Positions 8,612-16,811 of a stretch of 33,868 bases of DNA are shown piece after piece. Under the pieces are notes generated by a model. That model saw only the letters and a program-made list of their open reading frames with translations. It ran no database searches and had not been told where the DNA came from. The translations under genes were made by a program, and so were the position numbers. The stretch comes from Lysobacteraceae bacterium (GTDB taxonomy: Bacteria > Pseudomonadota > Gammaproteobacteria > Xanthomonadales > Ahniellaceae): positions 1 through 33,868 of the forward strand of contig PVBP01000027.1 in assembly GCA_002995625.1 (NCBI GenBank). The letters run 5' to 3'. The stretch's first letter is position 1; every line of letters begins with the position of its first letter.

Positions 8612-10084
8612 ATGACGCGGCCCGAATCGACGCTGTTCTGGCACGACTACGAAACGACCGGCGTGGACCCGCGCCGCGATCGGCCGCTCCAGTTCGCCGG
8701 CCGGCGCACGACCCTCGACCTCGAGCCGATCGGCGATCCGCTGGTGCTCTGGTGCAGGCCCGCGCGCGACACCCTGCCGCACCCGGAGGCGCTGCTGCTG
8801 ACCGGGATCACGCCACAGGAAGCAGAGGCACGCGGCCTGCGTGAATGCGAGTTCGCCGATCGCATCGAGGAGGAGCTGGCGTCTCCCGGCACCTGCGGCG
8901 TCGGTTACAACAGCATCCGGTTCGACGACGAGGTCACCCGGCATCTGTTGTGGCGCAACCTGCACGATCCGTACGGTCGCGAGTGGCGCCACGGCAACGC
9001 GCGCTGGGACCTGATCGATCTCGCGCGACTCGCGTGCGCGCTTCGCCCGGACGGCATCGAGTGGCCCGAGCGGGCGCCTGGCGTGCCGAGCTTCCGGCTG
9101 GAGGACCTGGCACGGGCCAATGGGCTGGCTCATGACCATGCGCACGACGCGCTGTCCGACGTCGATGCCACGATTGCGCTGGCGCGCAGGCTCAAGTCGG
9201 CGCAACCGCGCCTTTTCGACTTCCACTTCGCCTTGCGACAGCGGACTCGAGTCGAGGCCCTGCTCGACTGGATCCGCGTCGAGCCCGTGCTCCACGCCTC
9301 GTCGCGGTATCCGGCAGAACGCCATCGAGGCCTTGCGCTGGTCGCTCCGCTGATGCAGGTCCCCGGGCGCCGCAGCGAGATCGTGGTCCTCGATCTCGAT
9401 GAGGATCCGGATCCTCTGATCACGCTCGATGCCGACGACATCGCCGATCGCCTGTTCACGCCGCGCGCCGACCTGCCCGAGGACGTCGCGCGAATGCCCC
9501 TCAAGACCGTCCACACCAACCGCTCGCCGGCGCTCGCGCCCCTCTCGGTCCTTCGGCCCGAGGACGCGCGGCGGCTGGCGCTCGACGTCGAATCCGGCCT
9601 CGCGAAGCTCGCCACGCTGCGCGCCGCGATCGAGCCGATCCGGGAGAAGCTCGCCCGCGTCTACAACCGACCGCCGCGAGACGGGGACGATCCCGACGTG
9701 GCGCTCTATGCGGGCTTCATTCCGGATCCCGACCTTCGACTGCTGCCCGAGGCGCGCAGCGTACTGCGTGACCGGGAGCCTTCGGCCTTCGATCTCGCGC
9801 GCTTTGCCGACCCACGACTGCGGGAGATCGCCTGGCGCTATGCCGCGAGGAACGCGCCGCATCAACTCGCCGATCGCGACGCCGATCGCTGGCGAAGACT
9901 CGTCCGTTCGCGACTGCTCGGCGCGGACGAGGCGACGACGATCAAGCGGGACGAGCTGGTGGCGCGAACCCACGCGCTCCGCGAGACCCTTCCTGCCGGC
10001 GATCGGGGACACGCTGTCCTCGACGCGCTGCTTGCCTGGGCCGCAGAGCTGACCGCCGACCTCGAGTGCAGCAACGACGAGTGA
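8612..10084 (+). CDS. sbcB: Exodeoxyribonuclease I
   Basis: A 3'-5' single-strand DNA exonuclease used in mismatch repair and recombination. The 490-residue length fits. The DEDDh catalytic residues are D12 and E14 (HDYETTG), D105 (GYNSIRFDDEVTR), and H178 with D183 (HDALSDVDATIALA). All are offset by three from the E. coli ExoI positions, which shows an intact catalytic core. The C-terminal half has the ExoI SH3-like and helical part, with KTVHTNRSPALAPLSVL being a family signature. The start is 48 bases after the PhnD-like gene, but the functions are unrelated. Confidence 0.96.
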   Translation: MTRPESTLFWHDYETTGVDPRRDRPLQFAGRRTTLDLEPIGDPLVLWCRPARDTLPHPEALLLTGITPQEAEARGLRECEFADRIEEELASPGTCGVGYNSIRFDDEVTRHLLWRNLHDPYGREWRHGNARWDLIDLARLACALRPDGIEWPERAPGVPSFRLEDLARANGLAHDHAHDALSDVDATIALARRLKSAQPRLFDFHFALRQRTRVEALLDWIRVEPVLHASSRYPAERHRGLALVAPLMQVPGRRSEIVVLDLDEDPDPLITLDADDIADRLFTPRADLPEDVARMPLKTVHTNRSPALAPLSVLRPEDARRLALDVESGLAKLATLRAAIEPIREKLARVYNRPPRDGDDPDVALYAGFIPDPDLRLLPEARSVLRDREPSAFDLARFADPRLREIAWRYAARNAPHQLADRDADRWRRLVRSRLLGADEATTIKRDELVARTHALRETLPAGDRGHAVLDALLAWAAELTADLECSNDE

Positions 10085-10452
10085 GCGAATCCTGGAACCG
10101 CTCGAAGCCGAGGCTACCCCTCTACCAACCTTGACTTCGAACCGTGGCCCTTGGCCAGCGACAACCGACCGGAAGTCAGCGCCATGAGTCCCGCCGGACA
10201 ACGGACGGTCCGTGACGGCGCCTTCCTGACCTCGGCGACGCCTCGACGGTTGTGAGGGAATAGGAGACGGCGCCGGCGTCGATGAAGCGGGAAGCATCGC
10301 GCTGACGACGTGGCTACCCAAGGCGGGCGGCCATCATGGCCCCCGTTAGAACACGTGTGTCAAGTCGCGCGCTGCTCAGTCGAAAAAGGAAGGGGCGCCT
10401 CACGGCGCCCCTCCCTCTGCTTACGACATCCGCGCTTAAGTGCGGAATAACG
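10085..10452. other. Intergenic region between convergent sbcB and the IPTL-CTERM-like gene
   Basis: No convincing gene is seen on either strand. The right-hand part holds a strong terminator for the minus-strand operon. The left-hand part has noticeably lower GC than sbcB and contains no strong hairpin with a T-run for sbcB itself. Confidence 0.6.
10383..10412 (-). terminator. Rho-independent terminator of the cohesin/dockerin operon
   Basis: A perfect 9-bp stem (AGGGGCGCC with GGCGCCCCT, loop of four) is followed on the minus strand by TTCC and a run of five T. It lies about 40 bases beyond the stop of the IPTL-CTERM-like gene and is one of the few classic intrinsic terminators in this GC-rich window. 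Confidence 0.85.
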
Positions 10453-12075
10453 TCACGCGGAGCGGCGATACAGCTGGAAGCCGATCAGGCCAACCAGCAG
10501 CACCAGCAGCGCCATCATCGCCTTACCCGCAGACGACATCGTCGGCACCGGGACCAGCTGCTCGGCACGGCAGGTCACCGGGAAGGTGGCGTTGAACTGC
10601 GCGTTGGCGCCAACGCAGGTCAGGGTGGTATTCGCCAGCGAGGTGCCCGCGGTCGCCGGCGTGGTGCAGCCGACGCTGATCGCCGCGGTCCCGCCCGCCG
10701 GCACCGTGAGCGGGAAGGTCCCCGTCACGGTGTAGCCGGTCACGGCCGGGCTGAAGGTGCAGTTATCAACCACCCACGACGCCGTACCGCCCGTGTTCGT
10801 GAACGTGATCGGCTGCGACACCGAAGTGCTCGGCGCCCCCACGAAGTTGAAGGTCGTGCCGCTGGCCGGGTTGACGCCCGGATTCGGAGCCACCGTACCC
10901 GCGGGGCACTCGACCTGGGCCGTCAGGTTCGGGCGCGCCGGAGTCTCAGCCGGAACCGTGGTCTGCGTGCAGGTGATCGTCCCGGACACCGCGGACGCCT
11001 GACGGACGCACGAGAAGCCGATCGGCGGAGCATTCGGACCCACGGTGGCCGGCGCGTTGATCGTGCGCGTGCCGCCGCCGGTGATCGCGAAACTCGCCGT
11101 GCCCGCCGGAATCGTGCAGTTCAGCGACAGCGACGCAGTCGCGACGCCAGCCGCCGTCACGTTGACCGGCACCGTCCCATTACCCGTCGTGTTGATCGGG
11201 CCAGCGGGCGGGTTGGTCGCCGCACCGAGGGCCGCAGTCGGAGCCGATGGACCCGTGACGCCGGTACACGTCACCTGGTGCGTCACGGGACTCGACGCGC
11301 CACCCGTCCCACCGTTGTGCGTGATCGTCAGCGTCTGCGTGACCGGCGTCGTCGACGTCGCGTCACACCCGATCGTGAACGTCTGGTTCGCGCCCTGGGC
11401 GATGTTCAGCGACGTCGGCGACACGCTGAGCACGCCGGACAGACCGGACAGCGTCGCGGTCAGGTTCGGCGCTCCGCTCGGACCCGAGTTCGTGACCGTC
11501 ACCGTCGCGGTCGTCGGGCCTCCGCCGATCGTGTCGGTGATGTTGACAGCCGCACCAGGGGCCGGGACCGACGAGTAGGCCGGTTGCGGACCAGCGGAGA
11601 CGACGATCTGGCCCGGAGTGTTGCCGGTCGGAGCCAGCGAGACCGTGTTGGTGATCGCGAGCGGATAGGTTCCGGCCGCGGTCGGATTGGGCAAGGTGAA
11701 CTGGATGTTGCAGACGTTGCCATTGACGTGCGGGCCCGGCGGACTTCCGGTGATGTTCGCACTCGCCACCCGGATCAAGCCAGGAGACACCACGACGCAA
11801 GTCGTGAAGTGTCCGCTGGGCGTGATTGCCGTGGTGGACGGAGCGATCGAGAGAACCGCGTTGTTATACGTGATGTCGGCCTGCCAACCGGCGGGATTGG
11901 CACCACCATTGGTAAAAACGACCTGAATGGTAGTTGGGGTCGTCGGTCCGCCAGTAGTCGTGCCATTCACCGTCGAAGGCGTCAGGGCGATCGTCTGAGC
12001 CGAGACGGCGCCGCCCGCTGCGAACAGCAGGCTGCCGACTGCGGCCAAGACGAGTTTCTTCTTCGAAAGGCGCAT
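10453..12075 (-). CDS. Secreted cohesin-like / Ig-like repeat protein with IPTL-CTERM-like sorting tail
   Basis: A 540-residue exported protein. Signal peptide 1-26 (cleavage VSA-QT). Residues about 28-160 read like a cohesin domain: PAGWQADITYNNAVLSI matches the 'fdltYdpavL' strand, and HVNGNVCNIQFTLPNPTAAG matches the later 'dG.l..i.F.v...a..G' strand. Two Ig-like/HYDIN-like repeats follow (about 180-272 and 385-503), rich in Thr, Gly, Pro and paired Cys. The tail (508-540) has VPTMSS, a hydrophobic helix and a terminal RRSA, an IPTL-CTERM-like exosortase signal lacking the usual Trp-Gly. The likely fate is export, tail cleavage and surface or outer-membrane anchoring. A GAGGG ribosome site precedes the ATG. 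It is the last gene of a three-gene unit. The cohesin call is by pattern only. Confidence 0.75.
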   Translation of the reverse strand: MRLSKKKLVLAAVGSLLFAAGGAVSAQTIALTPSTVNGTTTGGPTTPTTIQVVFTNGGANPAGWQADITYNNAVLSIAPSTTAITPSGHFTTCVVVSPGLIRVASANITGSPPGPHVNGNVCNIQFTLPNPTAAGTYPLAITNTVSLAPTGNTPGQIVVSAGPQPAYSSVPAPGAAVNITDTIGGGPTTATVTVTNSGPSGAPNLTATLSGLSGVLSVSPTSLNIAQGANQTFTIGCDATSTTPVTQTLTITHNGGTGGASSPVTHQVTCTGVTGPSAPTAALGAATNPPAGPINTTGNGTVPVNVTAAGVATASLSLNCTIPAGTASFAITGGGTRTINAPATVGPNAPPIGFSCVRQASAVSGTITCTQTTVPAETPARPNLTAQVECPAGTVAPNPGVNPASGTTFNFVGAPSTSVSQPITFTNTGGTASWVVDNCTFSPAVTGYTVTGTFPLTVPAGGTAAISVGCTTPATAGTSLANTTLTCVGANAQFNATFPVTCRAEQLVPVPTMSSAGKAMMALLVLLVGLIGFQLYRRSA

Positions 12076-12111
12076 TGATAAGTCCCTCTGGAATCAGGTG
12101 GGGTCGAACTG

Positions 12112-12576
12112 TTACTTGTTGGCGGAGTCGCCGACGACCGACGAACGCAGTTCGGTCGCATCCGGGGCCGCCACGATGAGAGAGGAGACGCGCATGTCCT
12201 TGGCAAGATCGGCACCCGCTCCCGCCACGCTCACTGTGCCGAGGTCGATCATGCCGGCCGGCAACAGCGCGTTCGTCGCACTGTAGACCAGGATGACCAC
12301 TTCCTTGCCATTGAACACGCAGGAGCCGGTATGCGTCGAGGGGAGCTTGCTGACGCACTTCGACACGTCTACCCGGGCGCCCTTCTCCTGCGCCCCGACG
12401 TCAATCCGCGCCTCAATCGCAGTACCGCGCCCGTCGGAGTTGAAGTCAAGCGAAAAGGCCCTACCGCCCTTCCCCAGGCCTCCGTCCACCAGCAGCAGCT
12501 CATTCGCGGCAGCCGGAGCGCAGACAAACGCGCTGACGGCACCCGCTGTGGCGACAACTTTCGCAAACCTGTTCAT
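12112..12576 (-). CDS. Small secreted cohesin-like protein
   Basis: A 154-residue exported protein with signal peptide 1-24 (cleavage near AAA-N). The mature part reads like one truncated cohesin-type beta-sandwich. An early strand AFSLDFNSDGRGTAIEARI is followed by a two-cysteine loop (KCVSKL, GSCVFNG), a strand VVILVYSATNALLPAG, then MIDLGTVSVAG. This order resembles cohesin proteins in which 'lp.G.l.ti.F' follows the central strands. No membrane helix or sorting tail is present, so the product should be periplasmic or released. GGAGG lies 7 bases before the ATG. It sits between the dockerin gene (20-base gap) and the IPTL-CTERM-like gene (36-base gap). It may be a cohesin partner or chaperone-like subunit; no close family is recognised. 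Confidence 0.7.
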   Translation of the reverse strand: MNRFAKVVATAGAVSAFVCAPAAANELLLVDGGLGKGGRAFSLDFNSDGRGTAIEARIDVGAQEKGARVDVSKCVSKLPSTHTGSCVFNGKEVVILVYSATNALLPAGMIDLGTVSVAGAGADLAKDMRVSSLIVAAPDATELRSSVVGDSANK

Positions 12577-12596
12577 CAGATGGCCTCCTATCGTGA

Positions 12597-13529
12597 TCAG
12601 GGAGTGGGGCAGGCGGGATTCGCCGAGTTCACGATGGACGCGACGGCGACAACGTCGAGAATGTTCGTCGTTCCGTCCTCGTTTGCATCTGGCTGACCAC
12701 CGGCAAGACCCGTCGGTACGGTGGTGTTGAAGTCATTCGCGATGGCGACGATGTCCAGGATGTTCCGCGTGCTGTCGTTGTTCGCGTCCCCACGGCACAA
12801 ACGTCCAATGTGCGTCGTGCGCCGCGACTCGTACGAATCGACGATCACCGCGCCGGAGCTGCCGCCGGACAGGTTGCCGAGCTGGACGAAGTCGATGTTG
12901 TTCGCCGCCGCGGTCGGAACGCCACCGGTGCTCACCTGGTTGCAATCGATCGGCGCCGCCGTCTCGTTCTGGACGCGCAGCCGCATCGAGTTCGCCGGGA
13001 CGCCCGTGACGCCGCTGCCGAGCGCGCTGGCCGTGCTGTTGTAGCCGAGCTCGATCGAATACCAGCGCCCAGCCGTCAGCCCCGAGCAGGTCAGGGTCGG
13101 GCTGCCGCCCGGACCACGCGCCGTGATCGTGTTCGAACCGTTCCATTCCACGAGGATCCGCGAGCTCGCGGCGGTGATCGAGGTCAGTGCGTCCGCCTGG
13201 TTGCCGGCGCGGAAGATGTTCGACGTGCCGGTACCCGCCAGGAAGGCATAGAAGCGCGCCCGGAAGGTCGGCTCGGCCGCCGGCGAGCTGTCCTGAACGT
13301 AGTTCCCGGCTCCCGTCGGCGCGCGAAGGCCGCAACGGCCGGAGTAGCGAGGAATCGCCGTGGGCGTCGCGAGCGGCCCGCCCGGCACGGGCGCGCCGAC
13401 GGTCGGCGTCACCGTCGGATTGCCACCCTGCCCCCACGCGGCCGTGGAGCAGGTCTGGGAGAACGCGGCAGGGGCCAGCGACATGCCGGCGACTGCGGAC
13501 ATTGCAATGACGAGCGTACGCAACTTCAT
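12597..13529 (-). CDS. Secreted LamG-like protein with C-terminal type I dockerin
   Basis: A 310-residue exported protein with a signal peptide (about 1-24). The middle (about 70-243) looks like a LamG/ConA-type jelly roll (SRILVEWNGS, SGLTAGRWYSIELGYN, IVDSYESRRTTHIG). The last 67 residues are a dockerin with two intact calcium loops. Loop 1 uses D248, N250, D252, N256 and D259; loop 2 uses D281, N283, D285, N289 and D292. Each loop runs into NILD(I/V)VA(I/V)A, the F-helix start. Dockerins bind cohesins, and two cohesin-like proteins follow in the operon. GGGGAGG precedes the ATG that begins MKLRTLVIAMS. It is first in the unit, with a candidate promoter 34-62 bases upstream. Confidence 0.82.
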   Translation of the reverse strand: MKLRTLVIAMSAVAGMSLAPAAFSQTCSTAAWGQGGNPTVTPTVGAPVPGGPLATPTAIPRYSGRCGLRAPTGAGNYVQDSSPAAEPTFRARFYAFLAGTGTSNIFRAGNQADALTSITAASSRILVEWNGSNTITARGPGGSPTLTCSGLTAGRWYSIELGYNSTASALGSGVTGVPANSMRLRVQNETAAPIDCNQVSTGGVPTAAANNIDFVQLGNLSGGSSGAVIVDSYESRRTTHIGRLCRGDANNDSTRNILDIVAIANDFNTTVPTGLAGGQPDANEDGTTNILDVVAVASIVNSANPACPTP

Positions 13530-13562
13530 GTTTGGCCTCCCCGCGACATGCGGATGAACTGA

Positions 13563-13591
13563 AGAGTAACGGCAGGACAACGACTTGTGAA
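13563..13591 (-). promoter_or_regulatory. Candidate sigma-70 promoter for the dockerin/cohesin operon
   Basis: On the minus strand, TTCACA (5 of 6 with TTGACA) and TACTCT (3 of 6 with TATAAT) are separated by 17 bases. They lie about 34 bases upstream of the dockerin-gene ATG. The -10 is weak, so this is a candidate only. Confidence 0.4.
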
Positions 13592-13744
13592 GCGGTCCCG
13601 CCCATCGCACCGCGTGCCGGGCGGCTGGGCGCCTCCCTGCACGGATCCAACTGTGACGGAGGGCACGGAAGTGCGTCCGTCTTGGCGGGTCAGGGACAGT
13701 AACGGACAAACGGCGGCTGACCGGACACCCCGTCGGCGGGAACT

Positions 13745-13774
13745 TTCCCGTCCCGACCCTTCCCGTCCCGACCC
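13745..13774. repeat. Two tandem 15-bp repeats
   Basis: TTCCCGTCCCGACCC occurs twice head to tail without a spacer, between the dockerin operon and the DUF455 gene. It could be a slippage product or a protein-binding direct repeat. Nothing else identifies it. Confidence 0.7.
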
Positions 13775-13903
13775 CTTGGCCGGGATCGCCCCCGGCTGAT
13801 CCCTTTCGTCCCGGTCGACGCAGCGAGGTCGGTCGGCGCGGGCACCGGGCCGTGTCAGACCTTCCCATCGGGTTCGACACATCCAGCCGCTGGCCCGCCA
13901 AGG

Positions 13904-14767
13904 TCATTCGGCGGCCGGGGTCGATGGGCCCCCGGCGGGAGCCGCTCGCAGCGCCCCGGCCAGACCGTCCAGCGCCGTCAGCTCGGACTCGCTGAATCCG
14001 GCGCGCCGCCGGGCCGGCCGGTTGAGGGGGCCGCGAATGGCGCCGGCGGCCGCCCCGGCGACCAGTTCCAGGAAGCGGACCTCCGGATCGATTCCGTCCC
14101 GCTCGCACAGCCAGCGGAACCACCGCGTGCCGGCCTCGACGTGCGCGACCTCCTCGGCCAGGATCACCTCGAGCAGCTCGGCCGTGCGGTCGTCACCCGC
14201 GCGGCGCAGCCGCTCGATCATGCCGGGCGTGACGTCGAGGCCCCTCGCCTCGAGCACCCGCGGCACCAGCGCCATCCGCGCGATCGGGTCGCCGGCGGTC
14301 CGGACCGCCATCTCCCACAGGCCGTCGTGGGCCGGCAGGTCGCCATAGCGCGCGCCGAGTTCCGCAAGCCGATCGGCCAGCATCGTGAAGTGGCGCGCCT
14401 CGTCGGCGGCGACCCCGAGCCAGTCGTCGTGGAATGCCGGCGGCAATTCGGCCCACCGCTGGACCGCGTCGAGCGCGAGGTTGATCGCGTTGAACTCGAT
14501 GTGCGCCACGGCGTGGACCAGCGCCACGCGGCCCGCGGCGGTGCCGAGCGGCCGCTGGACGAGATCGCGCGGCGCGACGAGCGCGGGACGCTCGGGCCGG
14601 CCCGGCACCCGGACCGCCAGCGCCTGCCCGGGCGCCTCGCCGCACGCGAGTCGCCCGGCCCGCCACGCGGCAACCAGCGCGGCGGTAGCCGAGACCTTTG
14701 CCCCCGGATCGCAGATCATCAGCACCGAGCGGGCGGCGGCGTGGACGGAGGACGACTCGGGACGCAT
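13904..14767 (-). CDS. DUF455 ferritin-like domain protein
   Basis: A 287-residue soluble protein with ferritin-like carboxylate/histidine metal-site segments: AHIEFNAINLALDAVQRW (about 141-158), ADEARHFTMLADRL and EEVAHVEAGTRWFRWLC. This is the COG2833/DUF455 family, helical proteins distantly related to the MiaE tRNA hydroxylase fold. Their substrate is not established. The start (MRPESSSVHAAARS) is the first ATG after a stretch without coding character. The divergent GNAT gene begins 114 bases away. Confidence 0.85.
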   Translation of the reverse strand: MRPESSSVHAAARSVLMICDPGAKVSATAALVAAWRAGRLACGEAPGQALAVRVPGRPERPALVAPRDLVQRPLGTAAGRVALVHAVAHIEFNAINLALDAVQRWAELPPAFHDDWLGVAADEARHFTMLADRLAELGARYGDLPAHDGLWEMAVRTAGDPIARMALVPRVLEARGLDVTPGMIERLRRAGDDRTAELLEVILAEEVAHVEAGTRWFRWLCERDGIDPEVRFLELVAGAAAGAIRGPLNRPARRRAGFSESELTALDGLAGALRAAPAGGPSTPAAE

Positions 14768-14881
14768 GGCGACATCGTAGCGATGCCGCAGGTCCGGTCC
14801 GAGGATTGACGCCGCGAGTGCCGCGAAGGGCCGACAATCAGGCCCTTCAATCCTCCCCCGGATCGAGCGCCCCACTGCCCC

Positions 14882-16048
14882 ATGCAGGCCCGCCGCATCG
14901 CCTCCCTCGACGCGCTCGACGCGACCGCGTGGGACCGCCTCGACACCGCCGGCAATCCGTTCGTCAGCCGCCCGTTCCTGGCCGGCCTCGAGGCCACCGG
15001 CTGCCTCCGGCCCGAACTCGGCTGGCGGTCGGGTCATGTCGCCCTCGCAAGGGATGATCGCGTGCTGGCCCTCGCCCCGGCCTACGAGAAGCGCAACTCG
15101 CACGGCGAGTTCGTGTTCGACCACGCCTGGGCCGACGCCCACCACCGGCTCGGGCTCGAGTACTACCCGAAACTGGTCTGCGCGGTGCCGTATTCACCCG
15201 TGACCGGCCCGCGCCTGCTGGTCGATCCGGCGGCGGCCGATCCCCACGCGGTCCGGCGACGGCTGCTCGACGCGCTGGCCGAAGCCGCCGCCATGGCCGG
15301 CTGGTCGAGCGCGCACGTGAACTTCGTGACCCCGGCCGAACTCGAGGCAGCCGAGGGCAGCGACTGGGTGCAGCGCTCGGACGTCCAGTTCCACTGGCGC
15401 AACGCCGGGTATCGGTCCTTCGACGACTTCCTCGCGACGCTGAAGCACAAGCGCCGCAAGGAGATCCGCCGCGAGCGGCAACGCGTGGCCGCGGACGGCT
15501 GGGGCTTCGAGTGGCGGCACGGGGACGAACTCGACGCGACGACGATCGCGGAGATCCACGCGCTGTACGCCGCGACCTTCATCAGCAAGGGCAACTACCC
15601 GGCGCTGAACCGCGCGTTTCTCGAGCACCTCGCCGCGAGCCTCGGTCCGCGGCTGCTCGCGATCCTCGCGCTGCGCGGCGGACGGCTCGGCGCGATGGCG
15701 CTGTGCCTGCGCGGCCGGGACACGCTCTACGGACGCTACTGGGGCGCAGCCGACCCGACGCCCGGCCTGCACTTCGAGGCCTGCTACTACCAGGGCATCG
15801 AGTACTGCATCGCGCAGGGGCTCTATGCCTTCGAGCCCGGCGCGCAGGGGGAGCACAAGATCGCCCGCGGCTTCCTGCCGGTGCGCACGCACTCGCTGCA
15901 CTGGATCGCCCATGCCGGATTGCGGCGCGCGATCGCCGCCGCCTGCGACCGCGAGCGGCGCTGGCTCGACGATTACGAAACCGCTGTCCGCCAGAACTCG
16001 CCCTACGCGGAGCGCGCCGCCGATGCGGATCCCGTGGCTGTCGGCTGA
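14882..16048 (+). CDS. DUF482/COG3146 GNAT-fold acyltransferase
   Basis: A 388-residue cytoplasmic protein of the DUF482 family, which has a FemAB-like double GNAT fold. Recognisable blocks are NPFVSRPFLAGLEATGC near the N terminus, HGEFVFDHAWADAHHRLGL and YYPKLVCAVPYSPVTGPRL, then LKHKRRKEIRRERQRV. Near the C terminus are GRYWGAADPTPGLHFEACYY and EPGAQGEHKIARGFLPVRT. These are strongly conserved in the family, but no reaction is established. It overlaps the aat start by 26 bases, suggesting cotranscription and perhaps a link to aminoacyl-tRNA-dependent transfer, as FemAB and Aat share related GNAT folds. Confidence 0.88.
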   Translation: MQARRIASLDALDATAWDRLDTAGNPFVSRPFLAGLEATGCLRPELGWRSGHVALARDDRVLALAPAYEKRNSHGEFVFDHAWADAHHRLGLEYYPKLVCAVPYSPVTGPRLLVDPAAADPHAVRRRLLDALAEAAAMAGWSSAHVNFVTPAELEAAEGSDWVQRSDVQFHWRNAGYRSFDDFLATLKHKRRKEIRRERQRVAADGWGFEWRHGDELDATTIAEIHALYAATFISKGNYPALNRAFLEHLAASLGPRLLAILALRGGRLGAMALCLRGRDTLYGRYWGAADPTPGLHFEACYYQGIEYCIAQGLYAFEPGAQGEHKIARGFLPVRTHSLHWIAHAGLRRAIAAACDRERRWLDDYETAVRQNSPYAERAADADPVAVG

Positions 16049-16778
16049 TCCGGCGGGCCCTTTCCCGCCGCTCGCGACCGCGCTGCGCCAGCCGGACGGA
16101 CTGCTCGCGGCTGGTGGCGACCTGTCGCCGACGCGGCTCCTGGCCGCGTACCGCGCCGGGATCTTCCCGTGGTTCGGGCCCGGCGAGCCGATCCTGTGGT
16201 GGTCGCCGGATCCCCGCTGCGTGTTCGAGACCCGTTCGATGCACGAGCCGCGCCGCTTGCGGCGCTGGCGGCGCTCGTCCGAACTCGTGCTCGAAGCCGA
16301 CCGCGACTTCGACGCGGTGGTCGCGGGCTGCGCCGCGCCGCGCGCCGGCGCGGCGGGCACCTGGATCCTGCCGGAGATGCGGGCCGCGTATCTGCGCCTG
16401 CACGAGGCCGGGCACGCGCACAGCATCGAGGTCCGCGCGCCGGACGACCGCCTGGTCGGCGGACTCTACGGCGTCGCGATCGGGCGGATGTTCTTCGCCG
16501 AATCGATGTTCAGCGCCGAGACCCATGCCTCGAAGCTGGCCCTGCTCGGGCTCGGATGGGCGCTGGCCGAATGGGGCTGGCCGATGATCGACGCCCAGGT
16601 GTACTCGACGCACCTGACGACGCTCGGCGCGACGCGGATGTCCCGCGCCGCGTTTGCCGAGGCCGTGTCGCGCCTCGTCGCGCTCGACCCAGGGCCATCG
16701 TCGTTCGCCGCCCGCTTCGGACGGCGCCCGGTCGCCCTGCTGGCGCCGCCGACGGACGGCGGGCACGATCCGGGCTAA
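16023..16778 (+). CDS. aat: Leucyl/phenylalanyl-tRNA--protein transferase
   Basis: Aat adds Leu or Phe from tRNA to N-terminal Arg/Lys, marking proteins for ClpS/ClpAP degradation (bacterial N-degron pathway). The protein is 251 residues. Family signatures are GLLAAGGDLSPTRLLAAYR, GIFPWF and WWSPDPRCVF, plus AESMFSAETHASKLALLGL and DAQVYSTHLTTLGATRMSR. The ATG gives MRIPWLS and lies within the end of the preceding GNAT gene. The usual clpA/clpS or ate-related neighbours are not in the window. Confidence 0.96.
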   Translation: MRIPWLSADPAGPFPPLATALRQPDGLLAAGGDLSPTRLLAAYRAGIFPWFGPGEPILWWSPDPRCVFETRSMHEPRRLRRWRRSSELVLEADRDFDAVVAGCAAPRAGAAGTWILPEMRAAYLRLHEAGHAHSIEVRAPDDRLVGGLYGVAIGRMFFAESMFSAETHASKLALLGLGWALAEWGWPMIDAQVYSTHLTTLGATRMSRAAFAEAVSRLVALDPGPSSFAARFGRRPVALLAPPTDGGHDPG

Positions 16779-16811
16779 CCTCGGCGACGCCCTCCCCACG
16801 TCGTTCCGCCG

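Larger units (their letters stand above)
13530..13903. other. Intergenic region upstream of the cohesin/dockerin operon
   Basis: No convincing gene on either strand. It holds a promoter candidate for the operon, a small hairpin with a GGAA loop (13656-13680) and a 15-bp tandem repeat (13745-13774). The right end runs into the 3' end of the DUF455 gene. Confidence 0.6.

Noticed and set aside
13904-15145. A longer start for the DUF455 gene (up to 15145 on the minus strand)
   Set aside because: The extra 126 residues lie opposite the GNAT gene and lack family similarity. The ATG at 14767 gives a family-sized protein.
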